64,000 bases of DNA. Source: Styela clava (taxonomy: Eukaryota; Chordata; Ascidiacea; Stolidobranchia; Styelidae). The notes under the pieces are model-generated. The model did not search any database. It was not told the DNA's origin and saw only the letters and a program-made list of their open reading frames with translations. The translations under genes and the position numbers were made by a program. The stretch covers positions 9,632,151-9,696,150 of the forward strand of contig NC_135257.1 in the NCBI RefSeq assembly GCF_964204865.1. Reading direction: 5' to 3'. Shown one piece after another: positions 25,627-37,716 of the stretch (position 1 is its first letter; each line of letters opens with the position of its first letter).

Positions 25627-28600
25627 TATTTAAAGTTTCTTGGTATTTTGATATTGATATCGCTTCTTGAGCGACCCCTAACGACGACTGTTTATTTTTA
25701 TCTAGTGCACCTAAATTCAATGCCGACACAACTTCCGTTCTCGCTGGCAGAGTAGTTTTGACCGCATTATATTTTGCCTGAATTGTGGTCTTTGTGTAAT
25801 GGCGTAATGAATAACTATTCAAAGAAGATTCCCGTCACAAATATATTTAGCATTCATAATTCAGGCACGATCTTCTTTATTGTTGAATAATATACCTGCC
25901 AAATTAGTTAACCACCTAATCAGAAAAACTTTCTTAAAACGTTTGAAGTTTTGCATTCTTATGCACTTTAAAAATGCATGTCACGCTATTTATTTATAAG
26001 ATGATTCATGGTACTATGTCACGGTGCTAAACGAATTACATAGTTCCACCAAATTGCTATGTTAGCACTCCAAGAACATGAGAGAAATGCTCGAATATAT
26101 GGACACAAAAGCCAAGACGAATTAGTACGGGTGTTCAATCTTTCACAGTAGAATAGCAGTACCTAAGTCTTCACATTTTCGCATGAGTACCAGCAGCGAA
26201 AGCGGAACCGCCACAAGGTGCGCAATTTTCAATCCATGGGTCCACAGAGGGATTTTCAACACTTCTTTTCCCAGATTTTGTCAACTAACTTTGGGGGCTC
26301 AAAAACGACAATATGGTATTGGACACGGAATGGACCTATGTATCGTTTTGTTAAATTGTTGTTGCTGGTATTCTTATTTTTGTGTTGTAAAAAAATAGCC
26401 TTTTCTTTAATTACGAGATCAATTAAAAATTACGCGGAGTTCAGCGAGGTCGAGAATTTTTTGAAGATAAACTACCGGTATTGTTAATATTTGGTACTAC
26501 CTTATTTTGGCCTTTGAGCATTGCTAGGACTCGTACAGAATTTGGTCAACACCCCAGTTTCAGTAAGGCCAAAATTTTGTTATCCGAAGCCGAATATACA
26601 CGGATTCAAAACGTTTTGAGCTCGGTAGATGGGGTAAACGTTGGAATTTCGTCAACACAATGTCGGATTGGTTGCTAGAAGTACCTGTGTAATAAAATTT
26701 TCTTTCAACCCGCGGTGTTGTAAGGCTTTCGACACATCGTGGCAGTTTGAAGCCAAATTACCAACTTGTGAATAGATTAATATTTGAACGGGACTTAAGT
26801 TCACCCACTGTGGGAGGGGCGAGCAAAAAATAATTATATGTATGCATAGATTCCATTATCTTTAAACCCACGTGCATTCACACACGCATATTATTCGCAC
26901 ATACAGACATTTGCACCCACGGACATTTGCCCCCAGTGCATTTGGATTTCCTTTCATAAACCTAGTTTAGGAAAAACCCCGAAACAGGTAAAAATAGCAT
27001 GTAACGGCAGATACGTAAAATATCGAGTGGGAACAATAAGGAAAAGTGTCGTAAACAATCTTGCTTCCAACAAATCGAGATCCGTTTCTCGTTCCCTGTT
27101 TACTCTTCTACACGTTTAATTATTGGCGCAGTTAACTGTAACTCGATGAATCAATGCATTGCCAGTTTTCAAAAGTGTAATTTATAGCATGTCAGCCTCC
27201 AAACCCCAAAGTGACTATAAACCGTATTGGGTGAGGACACGCATTGGTAACGTTATAAGCGCTTTTGCGACGTCACACCCGCTATTTTGTGTCCAGAGTT
27301 CTATCGCTGTATGATCCTAACTAAGTGATTTACACCTGCGATCGTTGAACAATTGAATAAAAAAAAACAATGCTTAACAATTCGGACTAAACTTTCGCAG
27401 CGGCAAAACGAATAAACATTTTTCCGAAAAATTAATTTTCCGCAGATGTTTTTCAAATGACTCGGCTCGGCAATATGGTCAGCAGATACGAAGTTAGGGT
27501 TAAAGTCATCCAACTTCACTCGATAAATTAACACCCAATAAGCCCAAAAATATTAAACAAAGAGATACACATTTTATTGTAAAAATTCCTGATGTAAGTA
27601 TTGCTACTTACACAGAACTTATTTTAACAAACTGGCAGAACTACAATACAAACTATACTACAGAAACTTGCAACTATTAGTACGGTACATGTCATGTTAT
27701 TAAAATATGCGTATCGCAAATTTTCAACAAGGTGTACATTGCCAAAATATATTGAAAAATAAACTACATGCATGGAATGAAGGATAACGGTATATATCAA
27801 GGTTACAAGAACATCTAATAACCTGGAGTGTATAACACAATATATTATCTATTTGACTTGATCTCCTCTTTTGAGTGAATATTTAACCTTATATTGAGAA
27901 AATGCTTCGAAATTTTGAAAGCGACATTGTGGCAAGATGGGAAATTATATTTCAAGCAGTCAACTTTATCTGTCAGAAAAGTAACTGGCGAACATAAATT
28001 ATAAAAGGCATTATTATTGGCGCGAAATATAGGATTGCTCTTTTTGGATGGGTGGCATAAATATTGGGTAAAATTATCAATTTTGGAATTTTTATCATGT
28101 GTGTAAGACCGAAATAGAGTTAGTAAAGAATGTGGGCATTCATCGGGATTGACACTTTATATTGAAACAAACAAACAATTTGAACCCCGCGTCTTTATAG
28201 GGTTCCGCCCGAAACATCATGGCTAATTTTTCACTGTTGAATATCATTGCAATTACAATTAAGTTTTATCAACTAGAACGTAGAAGACATTATGGCGTTG
28301 CTAGATCACCTAGTAAATATTTTACATTCTCCGACGCAAAAGAATCAAAATATCCTGCCAATAAATTGTTAAGAGCTGTCTGTAAATTTTGTACGTTATA
28401 ATGTACAACTTGTACGCTTCGATGAAATTCATTAGGGCGCAAAATTTGCTAGCCATGAGATCGTTTACATTCTATAATTTTCGGAGCAACTAACTGTTGC
28501 AACAGCTCGTTAAAATCAAGAAAATTTTCCCGATAAAATTCGGGCATTTCATCAGCTTCTGGAATGATTAATGTAAAACGCAGGCTTTAAACGTTTTGAC

Positions 28601-28748
28601 ATGGTGTGACTGTGAACAGGTATCACAATACCAGTTCAAAAAATACTTGCTCCAAACGCATGCTTGACGTTTCACACTTGCGAGGGAAAGCGGTATGTGT
28701 TTTTCATAAGGAACGCAGAGCCGCTACGTTGCAACGAAAATGCGTAAC
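25627..28748. other. Gene-poor stretch
   Basis: No exon is supported. 25860-25930 resembles the distal upstream flanks of SULT copies A and B. 26320-26400 resembles the repeat at 12180. 26861-26946 is a worn 16-bp-unit array, listed separately. Open frames near 26183-26678 and 27301-27534 lack recognisable motifs. Confidence 0.45.
26861..26946. repeat. Degenerate 16-bp-unit array
   Basis: Recognisable units such as ACATTTGCACCCACGG and ACATTTGCCCCCAG are surrounded by decayed versions. No GGTGAC-type ends are left. An old relic of the family at 54-766. Confidence 0.55.
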
Positions 28749-29086
28749 GAAGTAATTACGGAACGTCGCTGTTGAACTCAAGTTGGCGCAGCGGACATGT
28801 GAATGGGTATTGTGCAATTTTACTGGTGAACATGGTGAAAATTTTACAACATTGAATAAAATAGCTTACGCAATTTTATTGGTGCACGATAAATTCAATC
28901 TAATGAAGTAATTAGAGAACGTCGCTGTTGAACTCAAGTTGTCGCAGCGGACATGTGAAGAATTGGAGAACATTGAATAAAATAGCTTATAATGCAATTT
29001 TACTGGTGAACATGGTGAAAATTTTACAACATTGAATAAAAAAGCTTACGCAATTTTACTGGTGCACGATAAATTCAATCTAATGA
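28749..29086 (+). repeat. 156-bp imperfect tandem duplication
   Basis: GAAGTAATTA recurs at 28749 and 28905, followed in both copies by GAACGTCGCTGTTGAACTCA, GCAGCGGACATGTGAA and GAATAAAATAGCTTA. Inside, a smaller module (ACTGGTGAACATGGTG ... GGTGCACGATAAATTCAATC) is also repeated. Non-coding. Confidence 0.75.
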
Positions 29087-29506
29087 TACCAATCGGAAGC
29101 TATCTTTAACCTCTACAAATATGTCGATATCATGTTAGAATAAAACAAGAAAAAATCGTAGTTTTTATTATTATTTAATTCAAAAGCTTTTCAAAAAAAT
29201 CCACGCTTTTCAATTTTGACGATTTTTGTTTGATAATCGCGATATTTTATCTCCGTCTCATAATTAGTCTCCTAGATTGTCTTCCAAGCAATATAAAAAA
29301 CTTGTCTGAATATAATGTAAGGTTCGTGAGATATGAGGTTTTGAAGTTGCATTACTCACACGGGATGGTGAGAAATAGCAAATAGCAAAATAAACATACT
29401 GAACTTACTCGGATAAAATGCAAAACAGTAACAAATCTCCAAAAAATTTGACGAACGAAACCTTATCAGCAGACTGACGAAGCTGAAACAAACCGAAGCT
29501 GTCATC

Positions 29507-30647
29507 CAGGGCTGCCACTTTTGCCTGCCTAAAAATATCTAGATTAACCTCAAAAAACACATCTAGATTGAAAAACAAAACATCTAGAAAATGCATCTAG
29601 ATATGAAGTCATTGTATATAATAAAAATTAACGAAACAACAAACAAGAACATACAAAGTTTATTATATTGCATAATACAGTAATATTAGATGTCGAAGAA
29701 GCAAACATCATAACATGGAATTCAATTACCACCTGCAGAACTTTGTTTTTATCATCTGAAGGAGCAATCCATTCCTTAGAGAGGCGTAGGCCAATTTTTT
29801 CTAAATTTTTGCTGGTAGTGTTTAAACTTTGGCATTTCGAAAGGTTGATGTTTATGAAGAAACAAATTCAATAGCAACTTGAACAACACAAGTTATTGTC
29901 ACCCATCTGCCGCTTGGCAACGATACAATAGGCAACGATACAATAGGCACAATAATACACTGGCTCATCGGACCAACGTCGTCCTTTCTATTAAACGTAG
30001 GGTTAGTTCGGATACCTATAATTTATACTATTCGGATAACGGATATATCCGGGTATTTCGTATTTTAACTATCCGGTTAACTGGATAGTTACTGCTAATT
30101 TCAGAGAACCGATTTCACAAGATTGTGCTGATTGACTAAAATCCACCACACAGTTCTATTGTAAATACGTACATATGTACCGGTATTATTTATCTCGAAT
30201 AAAAATGATTGTGCATTTTGATGTTGCATGTGTCAATGAATTAAAAATTTAAGCTCTGTAATCGTACAGAAGTACAGCTGAATAATATAATGAAACATTT
30301 TTTTAAAATACTGTGTCCTAATTGTCTTTCCCTCGAAGTTATTTTCTCATATTCAAATCCTATGTAAAAATTTATATTATTCCCTTTTTGTTGTTAAATT
30401 TTTTGGAAGTTTTTTTTGTGTCTAGAGCATATTTTCTTTTAAATTTTGACTCGTACTAAATTTTGGTGTCGCAGATTCACGATGACCATTTCTTTAAGCT
30501 TTCAAGTTCAACCGTAAATATATACTACTACGGTTCAACATACACCTGACTTAGATAGAATAGATTTATTTCGGCTCATACATTTTACATCTAGATCTTG
30601 ATAAAACATCTAGATCAAGCTATAAAACATCTAGAGTGGTAACCCTG
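29507..30647. mobile_element. hAT-type element with CATCTAGAT subterminal repeats
   Basis: About 1.14 kb. Termini are CAGGGCTGCCACT and, complemented from the right, CAGGGTTACCACT. Flanks CTGTCATC (29499-29506) and CTGCCACC (30648-30655) are an 8-bp duplication with two mismatches. Just inside both ends, (C)ATCTAGA motifs recur: four within the left ~100 bp and three within the right ~65 bp. hAT transposases bind short subterminal repeats of this kind, so these are the likely recognition sites. No transposase frame is present; the open frames inside are short. Confidence 0.65.
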
Positions 30648-31015
30648 CTGCCACCGCTGTGAAGCTAGTAGCAAACGTTCTTCTAATTTTGAGCAGCGAT
30701 GCGTTAAATATCTTTTTTGTGCTCATTGAAGGGTGATATTACAGTTTTGTGCTTATTGAAGGATGATGGAGTAAAACGTAGGCGATTTCTAACTTCCACA
30801 CGGCAAAATTTCTCTCGATTATAGATATGGAAGAAATATCAAAATAAGCGGTAAATTCAAGTGCAGTTTGGAATCTGAATCGATAGCACAACAGCAGTTA
30901 TTTTTACACTAAGGTTCTATTTACTGATTTGTCAAAGTACGTTGTCTAACATGTCATATATTCGCCTCAATGAATACGCACAAAACTAGTCCGTGTGCAA
31001 GACTTTCAACATATT
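30648..31015. other. No gene seen
   Basis: AT-rich DNA between the hAT element and the ~200-bp tandem repeat; nothing recognised. Confidence 0.4.
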
Positions 31016-31420
31016 CAACAGGGGAGTACCCCCTTTTCTAAGTTCGAGTATTTTTAGGTTCAATGTGTGTGACAAACTTTATGTATTGCACTTTGATATT
31101 AAATTATAAAATCGCGTGCCTCTATTGCGGAAGGACATGTAATTAATATTTGAAAATTGTAAAACTTACCACTTTTTCGTTTTACGTAATTTTGATGAAT
31201 AGGGAGGTGTATCTTTAACAGGGTAAAACTTCATTTTCTGAGTTCGAGTAGTTTTGGTTCAATGGCTGTGATAAACTTCATATATTCCACTTTGATATGA
31301 AATATTATGCAAAGGACATGCTAATATTATTTGAAAAATGCAAAATTTAACCGTTTATCGGTATACGTAGTTTTCATAAATAGGGGCATATTCAACAGGG
31401 GATATTTATATTCAATTTAT
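31016..31420 (+). repeat. ~200-bp diverged tandem repeat
   Basis: Two units begin AACAGGGGAGTACCCCC (31016) and AACAGGGTAAAACTTCA (about 31217) and share GAGTTCGAGTA-type, GGTTCAATG and CACTTTGATAT motifs in order. A third AACAGGGGA starts near 31391. Non-coding. Confidence 0.6.
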
Positions 31421-34400
31421 TGCAAATTATTTGTTATGCTTTTTCTACCAAGCAATTCATGCCTGCGCTTTGTAAATGTTAATTTTAGTTTTATTTGATA
31501 AATATCTTTCCTGGTTTGTCATGTCAATTTTACCTGTCTACATTTTTTTCAGGAGTAAATAATGACACGCCTACAATTCTGCCAAGTATTTCAACCGTTT
31601 CGCTTCGACGCACACAGAGGTCAATGTCTACTAGCTTCACATTGGTGATGCTGTCGCGTTCCCACGATTCGCCAAACACTAAATGACGTCCGATATGCAT
31701 CATTGCACTCGGTGTCTCCACTTGGTTTGTAGTCACTTTGCCAAACATCACCGTAAATTCGATGAGCCATTTATGATTGTACTACGTTTGCGGTATTTCT
31801 TTGAAAGAACATGACCGACAAGGGCAAAGTGGTATAGTATTATATGACTTCCAATGAATGTAAGAACGTTACGATGGTGATCAAGATTACACTTACAATT
31901 TGTAATCTGTTTTTATTTCTAATATGCAATCTATATGCGGATGCTGCAATCTGTGGTAGCAAATGTCGATGACTGCAAAAGTGTGCAATTGCAAATGTCC
32001 TGAATGCGGTTTACGGGTGCACATGGGTTGCAATCGTATAAAAAATGGTACCCATGGCCCATAAAATTTGGAAATCAATATATGGTTCATACCTTATTTT
32101 ACTTTTGTCATCAGACAAACGTTGGTCATTAACATTACATTGTCATAGTGATTTTAACATATATATTTATGAAAACACATTGGACTGAGTCAAAACTAAA
32201 ATTCACCCATCTCCTATTTTATAATTCGAAAACTTCACCGGTAATTACCATCTCAACTGATACGATTGCGCCAAGAGGGTATAATCAGCCAGGGATAATC
32301 GCATCCCGCTTCACTTTTTTACTCGTGTCCCTTACCCTGAGAATGTTATCAGCTTCGCAATGTCCAATCAGAATAAACAAAAATGTTCGCACGATATGTT
32401 TCACGCATGATCGAAAATATTTGCGTGTCGTCTTGCGCTCATGTCCTCCGCGAATACAACAATTACTGTATACACCGCCAAAGTTAATTTTTTTAGTTTT
32501 TATGTGGTAGACACCTTAACTGTGAAAACGCGTATATAAGTAGAATTCATAAGTCACCATTTTATAACCCTTCAAATTATGTTCCATTCCAACTAAAATT
32601 GGACATTTTTTTGCCACACAACCAAATGCGGTGACGAAATGGGCCGATGCAATATTCCGATAAACCGTAATAGTATACTTTTACCGCGAGAAAACTAATA
32701 ATAATATTAATATATATTCAAATTCTGTGCTATATTATAGTATCGGCGGACCAAATTGCCGTGAAATAAAGCTTTAATATCGCAATCATGCAAGTAGATT
32801 AGTGTTAAATATCATTGAGGGTCTATCTATCCCATTCGTGCTTAATCTTATTTGTAATCGATCATTATCTTACGGAAATAAAAATATCACGTTAAGCAGC
32901 TTTCAATACGTAAATTGTTCTGATGCAATTATTTTGGCAAATTGAATCGATCCATTAGTTTTCTATTGTTGATAAAATATTTGTATGTAGATTTGGTTGG
33001 CACATTTGGTCGTCCCTTTGTAACCTAATAGCAGAGATAAAATTAGAGCTCTAATAGCTATAGAAATGCCGACACCGCTTTCAACCCGGGTAATAAGATA
33101 ATCTACGGGAGGTTAATGATATCAAATTTTCTTCGTGAGTCATTTTATATGCTGGGATAGACAATTATTAGCCTTTCTTCCTCGTTTTGTGACCTCATTT
33201 ATACAAGTCAAAACAGGCCAATGCTATCAACGATCAGGTCAAGTAAGAATTAAGGTAATTTCAATATGGCCATTTTATTCAAAAAATACCTTAATACGCG
33301 CCAATCCATGGCTCACACTTAATACTATTTTTTGAAAGGAGATGATAATTACAAAATAATTTTCCTACGCATATTTGATAAAAAGAGAAATTTTCAATAT
33401 TTTTAAACTGCTTTTTTTGTATATTTTCTTATTGATTTCAATATTTTTTCAAAGACAACGACCTACTATACTTAACTTTCAATAATATACTGTGGTTGAG
33501 CAAAGATGAGGCATTCTTGCATTCCTAAGCGTCACGGCTTTATGATCGCCAATCTTTAACAATTCTTTTAGGGTGAATTTGAAAGCAAGCGTGTACTTGA
33601 ATGCAAGAGCAGTATATTTTCTTCCAATATAACCCTTGTTTCTCGTTCATATTAATTAATATTTTATTTCAAGTCATAGTTATATGGACAAACAAGATTT
33701 TATTTTTTTATGATACACTATTTCAATGCCGAAGTTATCTAGACGAATGTTCGAGTTGTATGTATTAGCTTGTTATCAAGCTATTGGGAGAAGGTGTTTT
33801 GAATAGCGGTATTTCATGGCAATTGAAAATGAGCCGTTAATAACAACAATGCCTGTCCTCTTTATCACCTTGTTCCCGGTCAACAATTCAACATTTGATT
33901 GATCGTTCCATATGAAACTAGACAAAATTCGTCTATCATTTTGCGCGTCATAATGAATAAGGTAAGAAGATCGTGAGGGAACTAACTATGCAGATTTGCA
34001 GATAATGACTAGAAGGCAATATTTGTTGCGCATGAAGTTTTGAAGCCATTGCAAATTGGTATTTAAGCAAATAACAATTATAAAAACTGTTTGTATTTAC
34101 TTATAGAGCATGCTTTCTTCCACAATTTTAAACAGGCGAACCCAGAACATTGTACAACTATCGCGACTTGGAAATTCAAAACAAGAGTCCAAGCAGACGA
34201 AAAATAGACAAATTCCGACGTCATTCGGGGGTTTACGATATACGCCCCTTCACGCCTTGACTCTGAATAATCATATTCAAACGATTACTCACTTAGATAC
34301 GTGATCAAAACAATTATTATCAGAAAGAGAGTGCTCTCTTTAGATCTTCATCTTGAAGTAGACAATATTTATTATAGATTTTCTTAAAAACTACATTGCG

Positions 34401-35081
34401 TGACAAAGTGATTGTTTACCCCACACTTCGAACTCGTGTCAATGCTTTGACCCTGCCTATAACCTAGCAAAATGGAGGAAAGGGATACTAAAATTGTCGG
34501 TACACTTGGCAAAGGACAAGTGCGTGTTTTTTATTTGTATCGAAGCAGACCCCTTTCTAAGAATTGTACATTTCTGTCTTCCATACCTTCCTATCATACA
34601 GCATATTATTTTAATGGCTCATTATACTAAATAAATTGATTTTATTAAAACCTCGTTACGTAAAAAGTAAAACAGCCTTCGTCGCGTTAGCGGTCGCAAC
34701 ATTATTGCAGCAGGCTGTTTACTCCTAATCAAGAATTGAATACTTTATATACTAGGAACATAACATAATATAATGAATGAAAAGTAAAAAGCTGCATTTG
34801 AAAGAATATTAACATAAGCAATTTGAATTTACACATATTGTGAATAAAATTTGGCAATATTTTACACATTTCCTGATACCGAGTTAGGATGCAAAGCCAA
34901 TGAAAACAAATAATCATCATTATATGTAAAAAAAAATATGAATTTGGCAACGACCGTTCGTAAAATGAAGTATAACAATTACGTTTCACATACTACAATA
35001 ATTCGCAATTAAAATATATATAATAATTCTCTCGCGGCTAAAACAGGTCTAAATGTTAAAATCAAACAGAATAACAAGGTA
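31421..35081. other. Gene-poor stretch downstream of the acetyltransferase
   Basis: AT-rich. A two-strand open region at 31495-31751 is somewhat less AT-rich but has no recognisable motif. 31920-32050 contains worn relatives of the 16-bp unit (AATCTATATGCGG, GGTGCACATGGGTTG). Nothing else is supported. Confidence 0.4.
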
Positions 35082-37716
35082 TCATGGCGAAATTGTCTTT
35101 TTCACTACCTCATCGCTTGAGCACATCGAAGCAGATGGGGGATTCTGAGTATTCGATAATGCAACAGTTTCACCTTCGCAAAAAACACTCGATATTATTT
35201 CAATTTTGCCTGTTTTTAATGGGTCCATCAAGAGTACGTGTGCATTAAAAGGAACGGGATCGTCTCTAGAACTTTCTGGTTGATATGGAATTTCTGTCAC
35301 GTGATGAAATCCATTTTTGGCATAAAAATGTGAGGTTACCGAACTGTGGCTGATTGCAGCTATCACTGGGCAATTATTTCTGTTTGCTTGAGCATCGCAA
35401 TCTGCTTTATTTGATAAAGAGCCGGATGTCGCTTGATTTTCGGGTGACAGAACGTCGTCTTCTTTTATATCTTTTTTCCGATTACTTACTTTTCTGCGAA
35501 ATTGTTTTTTATTTGGTGTATCGCTACATTTTCCATTCGATTCGTGCTTTGGTAATGTTGTAGGGCTTGGAACTGGCATATGATGTAGTAGCGCAAGTCC
35601 ATGAAGAAACTTCATCCAATATTCACGATGAGAATTCTCTATTTGTGGAGTTTGTTTCAACTCTTTAGAGCATGTCGGTTTTATATTTGATGAATCATTA
35701 TCTTCATGTGAATGGCTGGAAAAAATATTCCACAAACGCGTTAAAATTCCAACATCATTTGACTGCGGGTGATTTTCTTCGACATCCCGGTGAATATCAA
35801 CAAGTGAATTTTGGCCATTGCAAGCTTCGCCATTTTGTAGCTTTGACATTTCAATTAAAATTTCCTTCTGGTGCTGGTCGTTTGCCGTTTGATATCGAAG
35901 CATGATTTCGACAGTTTTTCGAAAAACTACACTACCTAGTCCATGCAAGCACAGATCGGGATCGATTGCACAAAATAAACCATTCCACATAGGAGCACGA
36001 GCCTTTCGTAGTAATTTTGTGACGGTCTCTTGTTCCCACAATTCGTACCTGATTTTAAAAACAAGATATTTTCGTACAATAACATTCTAAAATAAAAACG
36101 AAGAAGAAGTCTATTTAAAAATTTCAAACAGAATTTTTTAACGTTCTACTCGAAAAAAAGAGATCTTATCGACAAACAGCACACCCAGATCTGACTTGTA
36201 TGTAAATATAAGGTCTTCAAAAAAAGCTTTAATTGATGACTAAAACCCACTCGTTCTATGAACCTATGCTATGTTTAAAACTGTACTCATAAAGTTAGAT
36301 TTAACCAGTCACCACAAAATGTCTCATGCATCGACCAATATGCTTTTTCATGAAAACGCGGAAACGATACTATCCTATCACCGATAGAAATCACCAGATA
36401 GAAACCATCCCTGAATCGTTAAAAAATCATATTAAACGATGCTCACTCTATTACGCGTTGCAAACAATCCTGACTAACTTCCGCCAGCTTATACTTTTTG
36501 TAAGCTTCCCAATACAAGTTGTCGTCCTGCAGTGCCCAAGCTATCCCATCATCTGCCGGGGGAACAAATAATAACGCACCTCTGATATCCAGCGCCTCCT
36601 GAAAAATAAAGAAAAAAGGATTTTTAATAACATAATCTCAAAATTGGTAATTTTATGCTATCGCATCACGTGACCGATATTACTTTTCAGAAATTTGAAA
36701 CGATAATAATAATTCTAGCTAAATAACACTGTTTCTTTATATAAACCGTAACTTTGATAAACAAACTTCGACTCAGACTTGTTTTATCCCCCAAAGCGAT
36801 TATTTAAAATGACTTTTCGTCAGTTCAAGCGATATACAGTTAAAGTCAATGTGACTGATAACTCATTTCCTTTTACCAAATTAGAGCAATTTAAAATGAA
36901 AAGAAAATGCCGAAAATTATGCTGGTGGTTGAAATTGTGGTAACTTTGTTTAACTCCAAATTCGATATGGCGTTCTATTTGTCGCAAACTCAAATCGAAA
37001 GAGTCATTCGAAATATTGTAAAATCTGGAGGTTAAATAAATACACCGTCTAGATGTGAGTAGAATATTTTTATATGGACTGTGTAAAACTCTTTGCCACT
37101 GTTAAGGGTCAATTTGAGATTTTAGTATTAAAATCAGATTTATTATTTTATTACTTACGTACTCCTGTGCCTTATTTATTTCTATTATCCCTCGACCAAG
37201 CTTGATCTGGACTTAGTGCAAATGGTCGAGTCGCGAACAATTTTAGATTAGGCTTGGCAAAAAATGTCTTTTATGTAATAACAGTAAACGTTAAGTAAAA
37301 TACCAATTATTTTTAACACATACAATAGATATATATACCTACATCAGAAAAAGTTACAAATATTTCATTTCACTCTAAAACCTTATCGATTACGGATGCC
37401 TGACAGATAATTTAATTTAGGAAATTGGGCGAATAAGGATGTGACGATGGCGCTAACGGTGACTTATTTCATTGTTGTTTTTTACCTTTCGTCCTTCTTG
37501 AGTTTTGATTTCAGTATCTTGACATCTTAGAACCATCAGGATTCCCTTCCCGTGACGGACTGCTACGTCATAGTTTGCTTCCAAATACCGTCGCATGAAT
37601 TCTGGTCTTTTCCCCTCGTTCGGTTCCAAATGAGCATACAGAGGATATTTTTGGAATGACTTTACCAAAACCTTTTTCGCCTTTAACCAATCTTCCTCTG
37701 AATCGGCGACATCCAT
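35082..37716 (-). CDS. GNAT-fold N-acetyltransferase-like protein
   Basis: Three exons join cleanly on the minus strand: 37716-37486, 36598-36495 and 36048-35082 (phases 0 and 2), about 433 residues. The fold is that of GNAT acetyltransferases, which use acetyl-CoA. The N-terminal part has EEDWLKAKKVLVKSF and MRRYLEANYDVAVRHGKG. Exon 2 has the GALLFVPPADDGIAWAL strand/loop. Exon 3 opens with WNGLFCAIDPDLCLHGLGSV, where motif A (R/Q-x-x-G-x-G) appears as CLHGLG with Cys in the first position. The motif B equivalent SHFYAKNGFHHVTEIPYQ follows about 170 residues later. That gap is polar, low-complexity sequence with a basic patch (KKQFRRKVSNRKKD), unusual for the fold, which may be an unstructured loop. 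The start is uncertain: ATG at 37716 fits, but an acceptor TAG lies just upstream and a 5' exon is possible. Substrate unknown. Confidence 0.7.

Noticed and set aside
31530-31751. 73-codon minus-strand frame with somewhat raised GC
   Set aside because: Overlaps an open frame on the opposite strand; no domain recognised and no partner exon.
32148-32510. 120-codon plus-strand frame and an overlapping minus-strand frame with a GTAAGG donor
   Set aside because: Neither shows a recognisable motif; composition is like the surrounding intergenic DNA.
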